The translations under genes were made by a program, and so were the position numbers. A stretch of DNA of 64,000 nucleotides from the NCBI GenBank assembly GCA_032358255.1, contig JAULBX010016415.1, positions 26,554 through 90,553 of the forward strand. The letters are read 5' to 3'. This document shows positions 12,983-24,200 of this stretch, in pieces. Origin of the DNA: Heterotrichella gracilis (taxonomy: Eukaryota; Sar; Xanthophyceae; Tribonematales; Xanthonemataceae). The number at the start of each line of letters is the position of its first letter. Within the stretch, counting starts at the first letter, position 1. Under the pieces are notes generated by a model that saw only the letters and a list, made by a program, of their open reading frames with translations, had not been told where the DNA came from and made no database searches.

Positions 12983-15900
12983 TCAGTTGACAGGCACCCT
13001 TGCTACAACCCCCGACACAATGGTCCCATTGCTGCTCACATTGAACACCCCCAGGCCCCCCACATTGCTGTACAGCCAGCAGTTGGGTCCCCACAGGGTC
13101 CACGCGCCACACAGTGGCTGCTGCACGCATGCGCAATAGCAGGCAGTGGGGGAGGTGGTGGCTGCAAGGGGGGTGAAGGTTGCCAGGCCAGGGGAGGTGA
13201 AGGGCTGCTGCCAGATGGCGTCTACCAAGGTGGTGATGTTGGTGGGGCAGCCTGCGGGGAGGGCAGGGGAGGTGTCATCAGAGAACGAGAAATAGTATTT
13301 TGCCTTAGCCTATAAGAAACAAAGACAAACAAAATCAATGTGCGCAGAGTCCCCATCGATTACCGTATCTGGTGGGGTGATCAGCATGGGTACAAAGCGA
13401 GGGCATGTGCAATGTTGGGGCTTATGGTTTGTTAGTTGGGAAGGGAAAACGAGAGGAGATGACTGGGGATGAAGCGCACCTGGCGATGGTGGTGGGGGGC
13501 CGGGTGGTGGGGGGCGCGGTGGTGGTGATGGCCGAGGCTTGGGGGATGGGCGCGGGGGCGGGGGCGATGGGCGTGGGGGCGGGGGGTTGGGTGGTGGGCG
13601 TGGCGGTGGTGGTGATGGGCGTGGGGGTGGTGGGCTGGGGGATGGTGGTGGTGGTGGTTTTGGTGGGCGAGGGGGGGGCGATGGCCGAGGGGGTGGCCTT
13701 GGTCGAGGGGGTGGACGTGGAGATGGTGGGGGTGTTGGTGGGGGTGGCATGGGCAACAGGATGGTAATCTTGCCCAGCATTGTGCCCCAATTTGCTGAAA
13801 TGCCAGCTGTTGCCGCCATCTCCGCGCTCACATAAAAGGCCCCGTTTTCATCGAGTGTGGCTGACGAGTAGTCCCCCTGGCGCACTGGATCGCTGTCAGA
13901 CTGCACCATGTGACAATGATGTAAGGGGATGAATCCCTTGTTATGGATGATGCTAGTGGGCATGTGAGTGATGATGGTAGAGCATTCCCAGTAAAGTGAT
14001 TTATTGTGGGCATGTGACTGACAAGATGTGAGTGATGATGGTAGAGCACTCCAAATCAAGTGATGATGGCACTGAGATCATGAGCGTATAGTAATAATAA
14101 TAACAATACACTAATCGCATAAAACAAATACGCTATATTACATACCGTATAATATAAATATATACATTACATTACAAAAATACTATGTATAAAACATCTG
14201 TACCCACCGCCGTCAGGCCTTCACTGGCTCCTGGCCAGTACAGGCTGTTTGCTGGTGGTTTGGTGGTGGTGAGGGTGGTGGCCACTGGGGTCATCATGAT
14301 GTTTGGTCCAACCATGCTGCCAACGATCACTCCGTTGCCTGCTGTGTCTGCCATTATCCGAGCTGACAGGACGCTGGCGGAGGTGGAGATGCCATGGGGT
14401 TTGCCTGGGCTCCACAGGCTGTGAAGGGGGGGGGAAATGGGGGTTGGGGTGGGAGGGATTGATGAGATTCAGTGTTGTCCTGTGCATATACACCGGCCCA
14501 CAGCATGGTGCATGCGAGTTCGATCCAAGGTAGGGGTGTAAACTGAGCCATTGCACTGTACATCAAGATACAGCAAATGGCAAATTTGAAATGGCACCAT
14601 CACGGAACCAGAGAGTGTGCACCTTGGGATTGCATGAGGGATATGATCAATGCCAATGAGCAATAGGACGTTTATCAGACGAACGGCTTCCTAAATGTAT
14701 GGTGTTTGGTAGGGTAGAGGGGGCAAAGGGGGTAGGTAAGCCTAGGGCCACGTGGGCTGACCTACTCCAGCAGGACCTCAAGTCGCGTGGGATCAATAGA
14801 TGGTTCAAACAGTGCCAGGAAAGAGCTGCGTGGCGCCGCATGTGCAAGACTGACTGTTAATCTGGCTATTTTGCTGGAATGCATGTAACTAACTAACTAA
14901 CTAACAATGAGCAATTCGGGACTACTCTGATTTATCAAACCACCGAGAAGGGGTGGGGATTTCTGAAGGGTTTTTACTGCACCCACGCACCCTTCCTGCA
15001 CCACCGTGAGGCCGACCTCCCCTGCCTGTGACACCGAGGGCGTAGTGATGTAGTAGTGCGCCCCTTGCACCCTGCTAGCAACCTGGTCCAGGGTAACTGC
15101 AACAGCCACATGAGAACATGAGAACAAGGCAGTTGCAAGCACCATGAAAAACCCTTGTAGGTGGTTGCCAGCACCGGGAGGTTATGCAGTGAATTTTCAC
15201 ACACAAGTTCACAATTTCAACTGACTGCGAGGTTTCCGTATCTGACATGCAATGTTTAAAACAAAGGTGAATGATGCCAGCCATTGTGAGGTGGAAATCA
15301 CAAAGGATTCCGTGCAAATTAGTGTATTTCCAGAGCTATTAAACCAGCAAGTGTGATGATTAACCCTCTCACTCCCACAAGCACAGTTTGTATTCGGTGG
15401 CCTGCGGCTTCTGAACCGCGCGGAACCGATTTGCGATTTCTGCGGGTCGCTAGGGTCTCGTCTGGGAGTGAGAGGGTTACTACCACCAGGTGCAGCATTC
15501 ATGACACTCAGCACAGGCATGTAGGATGGGGGCAACACAGGCACCGTGTGCACCCTGTGGTCCCCAGCACTGTAACTGTATCACTGGAAATCCTTGGGAT
15601 TATTCCCGTCCAATCCCAGTTTAGAATTTTGAAGATTAGGATTCTTCCCGTCCAATCCCAGGTTAGAATTTAGAAGATTCTTCCTGTGCAATCCCAGCGC
15701 AAATCACCTGCCCACAGCGCATCCCCGGACCACACAAGCGGGCCTCCAAACCCCTCGGAGTTGTCAGAAGCCACCTTGGCGGGGCATGTCTTGGGACTCT
15801 TGAGCGGGTTGGGGTTGGGGCAGCCTTGGTACACGTAATCGAATGTGATGTAATTGTAGTTGTCGACCAGCTGCTGGGATTGCAGCAGCAGTGGCGGGTC

Positions 15901-18900
15901 CCCGCCCTCAAAGGCTGAGGTGTTGACGGCAGCCCAAATGACCAAGAAACCCTGCAAGAGGAAATAATCCACTTATAAATAATGTTATATAATTTTTGTT
16001 GTCAAAATTAGTGATTATTTAATCATCATGATATAAAGTGAATGCTATGGGAGGTGTTGCCGGCAGCCCAAATAACCAAAGAACCCCTGCACAAGGAATA
16101 ATAATATTATGTATTTCTTAAAATACAAGAACAAAATGCAATTTATACGGTAACTTGCAAGTGAATGCTATGGGAGGAGCAATTACCTGACGTTAATGAG
16201 CAAGCAAATGTATGCTTAGAAGCTGAGCAACCCAGAAAATAGACTGTGATAACATCAACCCTACCCACATGTGCATACCCTGTCCCGACCCCATGTGCCC
16301 CACCTGAGACCGGGTCATGATGACCTGTGCCCCTCCCCCGTACGCGGTGTCCATATAATCCGCCCCTGCAGCCACCACTGCAGGTTGGCAGTGGTAGAAG
16401 TAGCTGGTTTTGCTGCCCAGGTACCATCTGGTCAGGCAAGAAACGCAGGTGATTAGTTGGTTCCCTTGTATTTTTTGTTCGGGCTGCAATACATGCGATG
16501 CAAGAGACTGGTACAAGCAATGCAAGTACAGGGCTGATTGGCGCATAGGGACTGACTGCTACTCTGGCTGTACTGCTGGAACGCATTGAAGGGAGGGGTA
16601 CGAGGGTGAAAAGGGAATGATGCCCACTGGAAGTCTCGGGCTTTCAAGTTCTGGAAAAGGTGTTCACTCTTGTCACAGCTGCAGCACCAATTTGCATGCC
16701 GGCAGCATTTGGAAATTCGAATATGTATTTGAATTTGAACTTGTATTCGCAGCAGCATGAGCACCTTAGCAGCGGCATGAGTGAACGGCAAACCCAAAAC
16801 GAGAAATCACATATGGATTGATTTTATCTTATTGTCGGATAAGATGTGTATCCATGTATCCCCAGTGCATCCAGAGGTGGGCGAGCAACATTGGCCTTTC
16901 CTGCCCAAAACAAGCTTAAAGCCAGGAGGACTTTAATATATCACCCTTGATGTATTATAATCCTCCTGTTCAAGCGGCTATGAATGACATTCATGATCAC
17001 CAATTTATCAAAGTCAGCCACATTTCATGACCCACATCCACACCCGCCGCTGCGTCAAAACCCTACATGTAGGTCACAGGAAGATTCCCCTGGATGAGGT
17101 CCGATTTCCTGAATCCCCACATCGCGCTCCCCACAAACCCCGCGGAGTTGGAGAAGTTGCTGAACTGGTTGGTGGTGACCCTGCAGAAATGGGAACCCCT
17201 TAGGGTGCTGCCGCAGGCTGGAAACCCTAGGGCACAACCATGGCACTACACAATAATTCTTTAAGTACCATAAATTAATACAGTGACCAGCTTGATTGGA
17301 AGATTGAGTGAGATTTTTGAATATTGTTATATGTTTTTGCTTGTAGTTCAATACTTGTTTTATAATGCATCGTGTTCCATGCCATTCTACATGACCCTCT
17401 CCTTTAGAGCCTGCTGCGCATGCCAAAACTGTCCACGAAAACTTGGAATCCAAGCATGTGCCCATGGTCATTGACAGGGGTATACTAATTTCACTGACTT
17501 TGTATAGTTAGTACAGATAGTATACCCCTGGCATTGATGTGAGAGCCAAGCACGTGCTCAGTCGAGAATCCCATGTTAGGGTTTCAGGGTAGCGCCCGGG
17601 AGCACGCGACGCACCACACTGCATGCTTGTCGACACCCAAGCCAGGGAAATCCGCAAAGCACCCGGTGGGCACATCACACTGGAAGTAGCTTTGATCCTT
17701 CATCTCCGCAGGAACGTCATAGACGTTGTACTTGCCAAAGGGGCTTGACGACTGGCTCACAGCCAGTGCGATCCGGGAGTATGTACTGTTGGTCTTGAAT
17801 GAGTAGTGGATGTGCACCACGAACCAGCGCTCAGAGGCGTTGTCGTACCAGCCTGCGGGGTGTGCCGGGATTTGAGCATTTGCACGTGAAGGGATGCCAT
17901 AGGTGGCACTGCACCTGGCACATGAATCACGATGCAATCAGATGTGCTGCAAACCCACGGGGTGCGACTGGTGCGACATGCTGTGCTGCACATACCACAT
18001 GGTGTGACATGAAGCACTGCACGTCCTGCATGCATGTGATGCAGACTGAGTGCCCTGGCAGGCAGGGCAAATGGTACACTGCACACATGCGCCAGATCAC
18101 GTCTGATCAAGTTAGGATGCAGTTCCACACTGCCATTAGGCACTGGAATCCCATGCATGCATGTGTTATTGACACAAAGTAGTGATCGCACATCTGGGAT
18201 CGCTCAAATCCCCGTCCAATCCAAACAGCTTGTATGCTGACACGGCGGGCCCAACCGCCGTGAGGTTGGAGGTGTAATACACCCTGATCACCTGGAACAG
18301 GGAGGAGAACGTCATTTTGAGCGGGGTGTATTTTCATTATGGCATTTAATGGTTCTGATAATGATGATAATATATGCATTATTCCACACATGCGTGTGCA
18401 TCCTCACACAATTGTGCACATATGCACCCACACACACATATACACACACATACATGGACCCCCCACCCATGCATGCGTGCACACACACGCATACACAATT
18501 CCAAACCCTAAAACTTAAAAACCGCATACACCTACACTGTTGATGGCCTGCAGCAGGTATCCCCCTCCGCTGCACAGCGCATTGTCTGGCGGTTCCAATC
18601 GGTATCCCAGCTGCACCGCGTTGTCATCGGTGTTCAATCCCTGGGACCAGCTGGCGATGAATCCCGGGGATGAGGTCGGGGATGAGGTGGCGGTGGAAGT
18701 GGAGCCACTGGTCTGTGGGGGTGGGGGTGACGTCAAATGAGAGCGTAGGATTTGTCAAGGGGACTAGACAACAATTGTTATTTAAATTGAAAAATAAGGG
18801 CATGCACATGCAACAAAACGTGCATGCACAGTGACTTGCACTTGTAAAAAATGGTTTTTTCCAGAAAGGAATGTGCATATACCCCATGCAGAAATGTGCA

Positions 18901-19827
18901 TGCAATTTGCCACCACCCCATTTCCGCCATCGCAACGGGAAAAAGTGCATGTTTGTGCCTCAAAGACATACACAAGCCTTGGTTGAGCCGTCTGGACCAA
19001 CCCAACACACTCACGCACCCACGCCTCACCCCCCACCTTGGTTGTGTGCTTTGTGGTCCCCGAGGTGGTGAGGTTGCTGTGGTAGGCCTTGACCGGCACA
19101 GCGCCGTCAAACTCTGGCTTCGCGTGCAGGGGGTACACCTTGTCCGGGTCAAAGTCCAGGCTCCTTGCGGATGCCATGAGGTTGCCCAGGCTGGTGCGGG
19201 TGGTGGTCACCTGCAGTGGGGGACACAACACACTCAAGGTGTGCATTGCATTAATGCTTATTTTTTTAAATAATGTATTATTATTGTTTATTCTTTGTTC
19301 ATTACTTAGTAAGCGGGGTGAATTTTTCAAGCACCCCCAACAGTCTTGTGAGCCCGGGTTGGCTCCCTGAATATGACTGTCAAATAATCTTGTATTACTT
19401 ATATTTCCGCCCTGCACCGCTCCGCCCAGGACGTTGTTAAGCTTGGCAGGCATGTCAGCGTTACTCTGTCATCGTATGCCATTCCCAGGCGCGGGAAGCA
19501 GGGTGTCAGGTCAACTCCATGCAAGGTGACGCTTAGGGCCAAGGCAGGTGAACAATAGGTTCACTGTTCGTGCTCATAATTACAGTTACAACCATGATAG
19601 TCCTCTGCCCAACTATGTTGTTGCAGGCAGGCTGGCAAACAGGCTAGGCAGGTGGGCCCTGCCTACACAGCCTCCCTCTGTCAGCGGTGCATGACACTGC
19701 TTACCTGGCTGGGTGTCAAGAACACTTGCATGGGAGGCAGGGGTGCGCTTGGGGTGGCGGCCCCTGAGGGGTGCACCGCTGCCTGGGCAAGCAGCGCCAG
19801 TAGGAGGAAGCAGGGGGGGAGCGCCAT
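12983..19827 (-). CDS. secreted propeller/Pro-rich/PAN protein, paralogue A
   Basis: Probable extracellular-matrix or wall protein. Exons: 19827-19705, 19465-19418 (doubtful), 19210-19037, 18712-18536, 18291-18192, 17852-17615, 17180-17067, 16427-16304, 15951-15708, 15096-14983, 14404-14208, 13900-13480, 13251-12983; 780 aa (764 without the doubtful exon), all phases closing. Order: signal peptide (MALPPCFLLLALLAQAAVHP); a predicted beta-propeller-like region with LEPPDNALCSGGGYLLQAINS, SDPRCWYDNASERWFVV, SRIALAVSQSSSPFGKYNVY and FADFPGLGVDKHAVW, motifs also seen in bacterial secreted proteins of unknown function; a Pro-rich linker of SPPPPRP-type repeats about 90 residues long, likely O-glycosylated hydroxyproline; and a C-terminal PAN/Apple-like module (CYCACVQQPLCGAW...CWLYS). 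The exon 10-11 junction is the least certain boundary. The substrate or ligand is unknown. Confidence 0.8.
13488..13745. repeat. G-rich low-complexity tract opposite Pro-rich exon (A)
   Basis: Degenerate GGTGGTGGGCGTGGGGGCGG-type repeats on the plus strand, the template strand of the Pro-rich linker exon of gene A. Many G-runs of three or more make G-quadruplex formation plausible. Equivalent tracts lie at about 21,760-22,175 and 34,060-34,340. Confidence 0.9.
15361..15479. repeat. 119-bp element with 17-bp perfect inverted ends
   Basis: Begins taaccctctcactccca (15361-15377) and ends with the exact reverse complement at 15463-15479. The inside is GC-rich (gaaccgcgcggaaccgatt). It sits in the intron between exons encoding AGDALWA-type and VTLDQVAS sequence in gene A, and I do not see it at the matching place in B or C. 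It is compatible with a miniature inverted-repeat element. Confidence 0.7.
17475..17530. repeat. foldback element, 13-bp perfect arms
   Basis: Arms caggggtatacta (17475-17487) and its reverse complement (17518-17530) around a 30-base loop, inside an intron of gene A. The ggggtata ends resemble the foldbacks in introns of B (27,035) and C (38,390). Confidence 0.75.
18380..18510. repeat. CA-rich microsatellite in gene A intron
   Basis: Interrupted (CA)n/(TG)n with atgcatgc motifs. Similar CA/TA-rich sequence fills the corresponding introns of B (about 27,180-27,480) and C (about 38,540-38,830). Confidence 0.75.
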
Positions 19828-21242
19828 ACTGCGGGGCCCTGTAGGGTGGGTGAAAGTTGGGGGGAGGGGAGAGCAACTGCCTGCCCTAACTAGGTAACTG
19901 AGGCAGGCAATTGTCTCTTAAGGGAGGTGCATGCTGAGGAATATAAGTGCAGCAGCTGGGTGCTTCGCCATTGTCCTGTTGTCACTTGTCTCAAGGTGCT
20001 GCGTGTGTGCCACGGTGTGTCAAACCAACAGGAAGCAGGTACAGAACCCATACTATGCGCCAAAGCGTGGCCTGCGATGGGCTTGCGAACCAACAAGATA
20101 TGCGCGCGCGGCAGAGGAAGTTTCCCAAGTGCCAGGGTGGCACATGGCAGCTAGCTTGGCAGCTATTTTGGCACCTGTTTTTACCCGAAAGCTAACGACA
20201 GGTAACAGTGCAGTGTGATTTGTAGACTATAGCCAATGTGTGTCGGCTTTCGTGGCTGACAGCAGCAGCAGTGCTTCGCATGCATGCATTCGCAATGCAT
20301 GCATGCACTCGACCACAGAGCACAACACTGCCCCAACCGCCCACTGCCACAATCGCCTCACCTGCCAGCTGTAACGAGCTGCCTGAGCGCTTGCAGGACG
20401 GGGTTACGCCCTCATAGCCTGAGACCTGTACGCCACGTCATTCCCGCCCAGTACTGACCTAGCGAGCCCCACAGCTAGGGCTAGCTCCACAATACGACCA
20501 CAGTCCCCGAACCCAAGACGTTGAACAGGATAGGACGCTTATCGGATAAGAGTAGCTGGACGATGAGAGTTGTGGTGGTGGGTAGGATGGTATGGTGCGG
20601 TACTACAACCGCCCAGGAAATAAAACGACTTCTTTTTGGGGGAAAAGAGAAGGGAAAAAAAGCTGCATATTACAGGATAAGATGGAGACTTCCCTGGCTT
20701 CAGCAGTGACCGATGAGACCCCACCGGTGGGCGTCAAGCACAGTCTGGGTCAAGTCTGAACAGATATAGCATTTCCTTGGTATGTTGGTAGCATGCATGC
20801 ACATCGAGGGTCCTCCACACAACGCAATACGCCAATGCAAATGGGGTAATTCGTTTGCCGGCAGAAGAGGTTGTGATGGAAACATGCTCTGTATCACGAA
20901 GGTACTAGCAGGCATAAAACTGTGCACCAATTACAACGGCAGGCCTTTGGGCGGGACTGGTCATGCACAGCGCTGTGTAAACCCTTATTAAGGTTTGATA
21001 TAACCCTACACCTACCCAGCTGGTCACCAATGATCACGCACAGCGCTGTGTTGACCCCACGCGCACAGCTGCTGTTAAATGCACAACTGGTGTTCAGCAA
21101 TAAGGCAGGCAGGCTCTGGGGGTTCAAGCTGCTTACAGGGTCTTGACCCCACACCCAACTACCGTAACTCGCCAAAAATAAATAAATATAAATAGTAAAA
21201 AGTTCCATCAAGGCCTCATGTCCCCAAACACACGCTCACCAG
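19828..21242. other. upstream block of gene A and A-B spacer
   Basis: From 19,828 to about 20,560 this is the 5' flank of gene A, recognisably shared with the 5' flanks of B (29,156-30,090) and C (40,380-41,370). Shared stretches include cgacaggtaacattgcag-type sequence and the nearby cagctttcgtggctgacaac. From about 20,560 to 21,242 the sequence is unrelated to those flanks and carries only the 3' UTR of gene B. Open frames here are not conserved in the other copies. Confidence 0.6.
20278..20306. repeat. 13-bp inverted repeat with 3-base spacer
   Basis: Arms gcatgcatgcatt (20278-20290) and aatgcatgcatgc (20294-20306) are perfect reverse complements separated by cgc, in the upstream block of gene A. 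Confidence 0.85.
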
Positions 21243-24200
21243 TCAGTTGACAGGCACCCTTGCTACAACCCCCGACACAATGGCGCCGTTGCTGCTCACA
21301 TTGAACACCCCCAGCCCCCCCACATCGCTGTACAGCCAGCAGTTGGGCCCCCACAGGGTCCATGCGCCACACGGCGGCTGCTGCACGCATGCGCAGTAGC
21401 AGGCAGTGGAGGAGGTGGTGGCTGCAAGGGGGGTGTAGGGTGCCAGGGCAGGGGAGGTGAAGGGCTTCTGCCAGATGGCGTCTACCAAGGTGGCGATGTT
21501 GCTGGTGCAGCCTGCGGGGAGGGGAGGGGAGGGTGTTAGCAGAGACCTAGAGACAGTCCTTTGCCAGTCCCCATATATTAGCACATGTGCAGTTGCAATA
21601 CGTGCAGGAGCCGGAGTCACCATTGCATAGGTGGCCACCGTTTGGAACCTAAGCATGGGTAGTAAGCAAGGGCACAACGTCAGGTTGGACCTTTTAGTTT
21701 GTCAGTTGGCCAGGGAAGTGACAAGGGAAAACCAAGAGGGGATGGAGCCCACCTGGGGGTGGTGGTGGGGGTGCTGGCGATGGTGGTGGGCGTGCTGGCG
21801 GTGGGGACGTGGACGGGGGAGGCGGTGGGGACTGTGCTGGACGGGGAGGCGGCCTGGATGGTGGGGGGCTGGGTGATGGTGGGTGGTGGTGGTGATGGCC
21901 GAGGCGTGGGGGGTGGGCGCGGGGCCGGTGGTGATGGGCGCGGGGGTGGAGGTGATGGGAGTGAGGGCGGGGGATTGGGTGGAGGACCAGGGGGCGGTGG
22001 TGATGGGCGTGGGGGTGGTGGGCTGGGGGATGGTAGTGGTGGTGGCGTTGGTGGGCGAGGCGGCGGCGATGGGCGAGGGGGTGGCCTTGGGCGGGGGGGT
22101 GGTGGGGATGGCGAAGGGGGTTGCGGTGGGGATGGGGATGGAGGTGGAGATGGTGGGGGGGTTGGTGGGGGTGGTATGGGCAGCAGCAATTTAATCTTGC
22201 CCAGCATTGTGCCCCAATTGTAAGTAGTGTACAAGCCCCAATTTGCGACAGCTATCTCTGCGCTCACGTAAAAGGCCCCGTTTTCATCGAGTATAGCTGC
22301 AGAGTAGTCCCCCTGGCGCACCACTTGGTTGTCGTTCTGCAGCATTGTAAATATAGTAGCATAGTTAGTATACCCGTGGTCAGGGCACCGGCTGCAGCCA
22401 GGCAGGTGGCAGGGTGCCAAGTCATGCCTTTGGAGTGCACCAGGGCTTCCGCCTTGCACCAGAGGCATGTGGCAGGGGGGAAAGTGTGACAGTGGGCCAT
22501 TTGGCAGGGGAGGTGTCTGATAGGGGAGTGTGATGGGGTGACGATGACAGGGGAATGGTGGTAGGGTGAAATAGGAATCTGAATTTGCTAAATAAGTTAA
22601 TTTATAATGAAATAAACTTAAAAGTGTATAAATAAATATTATATTTATTTATATATATGTGAAAACATCTCAACCTACCGCTGTCGACACTTGACCACTG
22701 TCGACAATCACAGGGGAAGGCACCTTTGTACTTTTAGTAATAGTAAAAAAAGTAAAAAAGTAAACAAATGATTAAACATCTGACCCTACCCCTCTCAGGC
22801 CTTCATTGGCTCCCGGCCAGTACAAGCTGTTTGCTGGTGGTGTGGTGGTGGTGAGGGTGGTGGTCACTGGGGTCATCATGATGTTTGGACCAACCATGCT
22901 GCCAATGATCACTCCATTGCCTGATGCGTCTGCCATTATCTGTGGTGACGCTGGCAGAGGTGGTGATGCCAGGGGGTTTTCCTGGGCTCCACAGGCTGTG
23001 AAGGGGAGGAGAAATGGGGGTTGGAATGGAAGGAGTGGTGGGGGTATTGGAGCGCGATGGGGGTTGTGATGTCATGTTCATTTCCAGGTAGCCGGCACCT
23101 TGCAAGTGTATACATATATGCGAGCCAACCTCAAGGCAGATAAGCAATTGGGACAAGGTTGTGCACATGAATTTAAGGCCAACACAGCAAATGGCACATG
23201 GTGGTGGCGATTGCCGCAAGACTTTGGGCTCAAGGATAGATGCATTCAGATGGATGGCGCCAAGGGAAATAAGGTATTAACAGCATTTTTGTCATCTTAT
23301 TACCCATAATGTTAATGGCACATGTGTAATTATTCCCAAAGGTGGAAGGTTGTATATTTGCATTCACAAGACCAAACCCCGAAACAGGGTTAATGATACC
23401 CTTCACTAGGGTCGATCCTTGTTCCCATAAGGTTTTCCCCTGCACCCCACGCACCCTTCCTGCACCACCGTGAGGCTGACCTCCCCTGCCTGTGACACCG
23501 AGGGCGTAGTGATGTAGTAGTGCGCCCCTTGCACCCTGCTAGCAACCTGGTCCTGGGCAACTGCAACAACCACGGGATACATATGAGCAAGGCAGTTCAA
23601 CCTTCAACTTTCAACTTTCATCCTTCAATTCGGCAAGCACCAATAAACCCCTTGTAGGTTGTTACTGACCAGCACCAGCCCTGGGAGGCCATGCAGTAAA
23701 CACAAAGTTGAAACAATCCCAGGGGTTGTGAATGAACATCACTCACTATGATCTATTAGACTTGCACTGTGAAAATCACATAGACTTAAGATCTTTAGCA
23801 TAAAAATATGGCACGTGATTTCCAGACCTATCAAATCAGCCGCTGGAATTATTAATACAACCTGGAACAGTAAGCATGACACTGAGCACAGGTATTTTAG
23901 GGGAGGGGTATACTATAATGCAGCAGAGGCCACATTATGCACCACATGTCCCACAGCATACGCAGCACTTTAGATGGTACGATACACGGATGTGACAAGC
24001 AAAGCAGAGCCCCGCCGCAACAGATTGAAGGCGAGGTTCAATCGAGCATGGTTAAATGATATTGAGTGGAATCCAAGACGTTGCATGCCCATAGCACTAA
24101 ATAGTAGATGACAACAATCAATCGCATGTGCCTGAATCACTGGGATGCTTCTTGCCCAATCCCAGTTTAGGGTTTAGGGAGTTAGAGTCGTTTATGTCCA

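Noticed and set aside
13539-13835. Gly-rich plus-strand open frame (GGGGDGRGGGG repeats)
   Set aside because: It is the antisense of the Pro-rich linker exon; similar Gly-rich shadows occur opposite the linkers of B and C.
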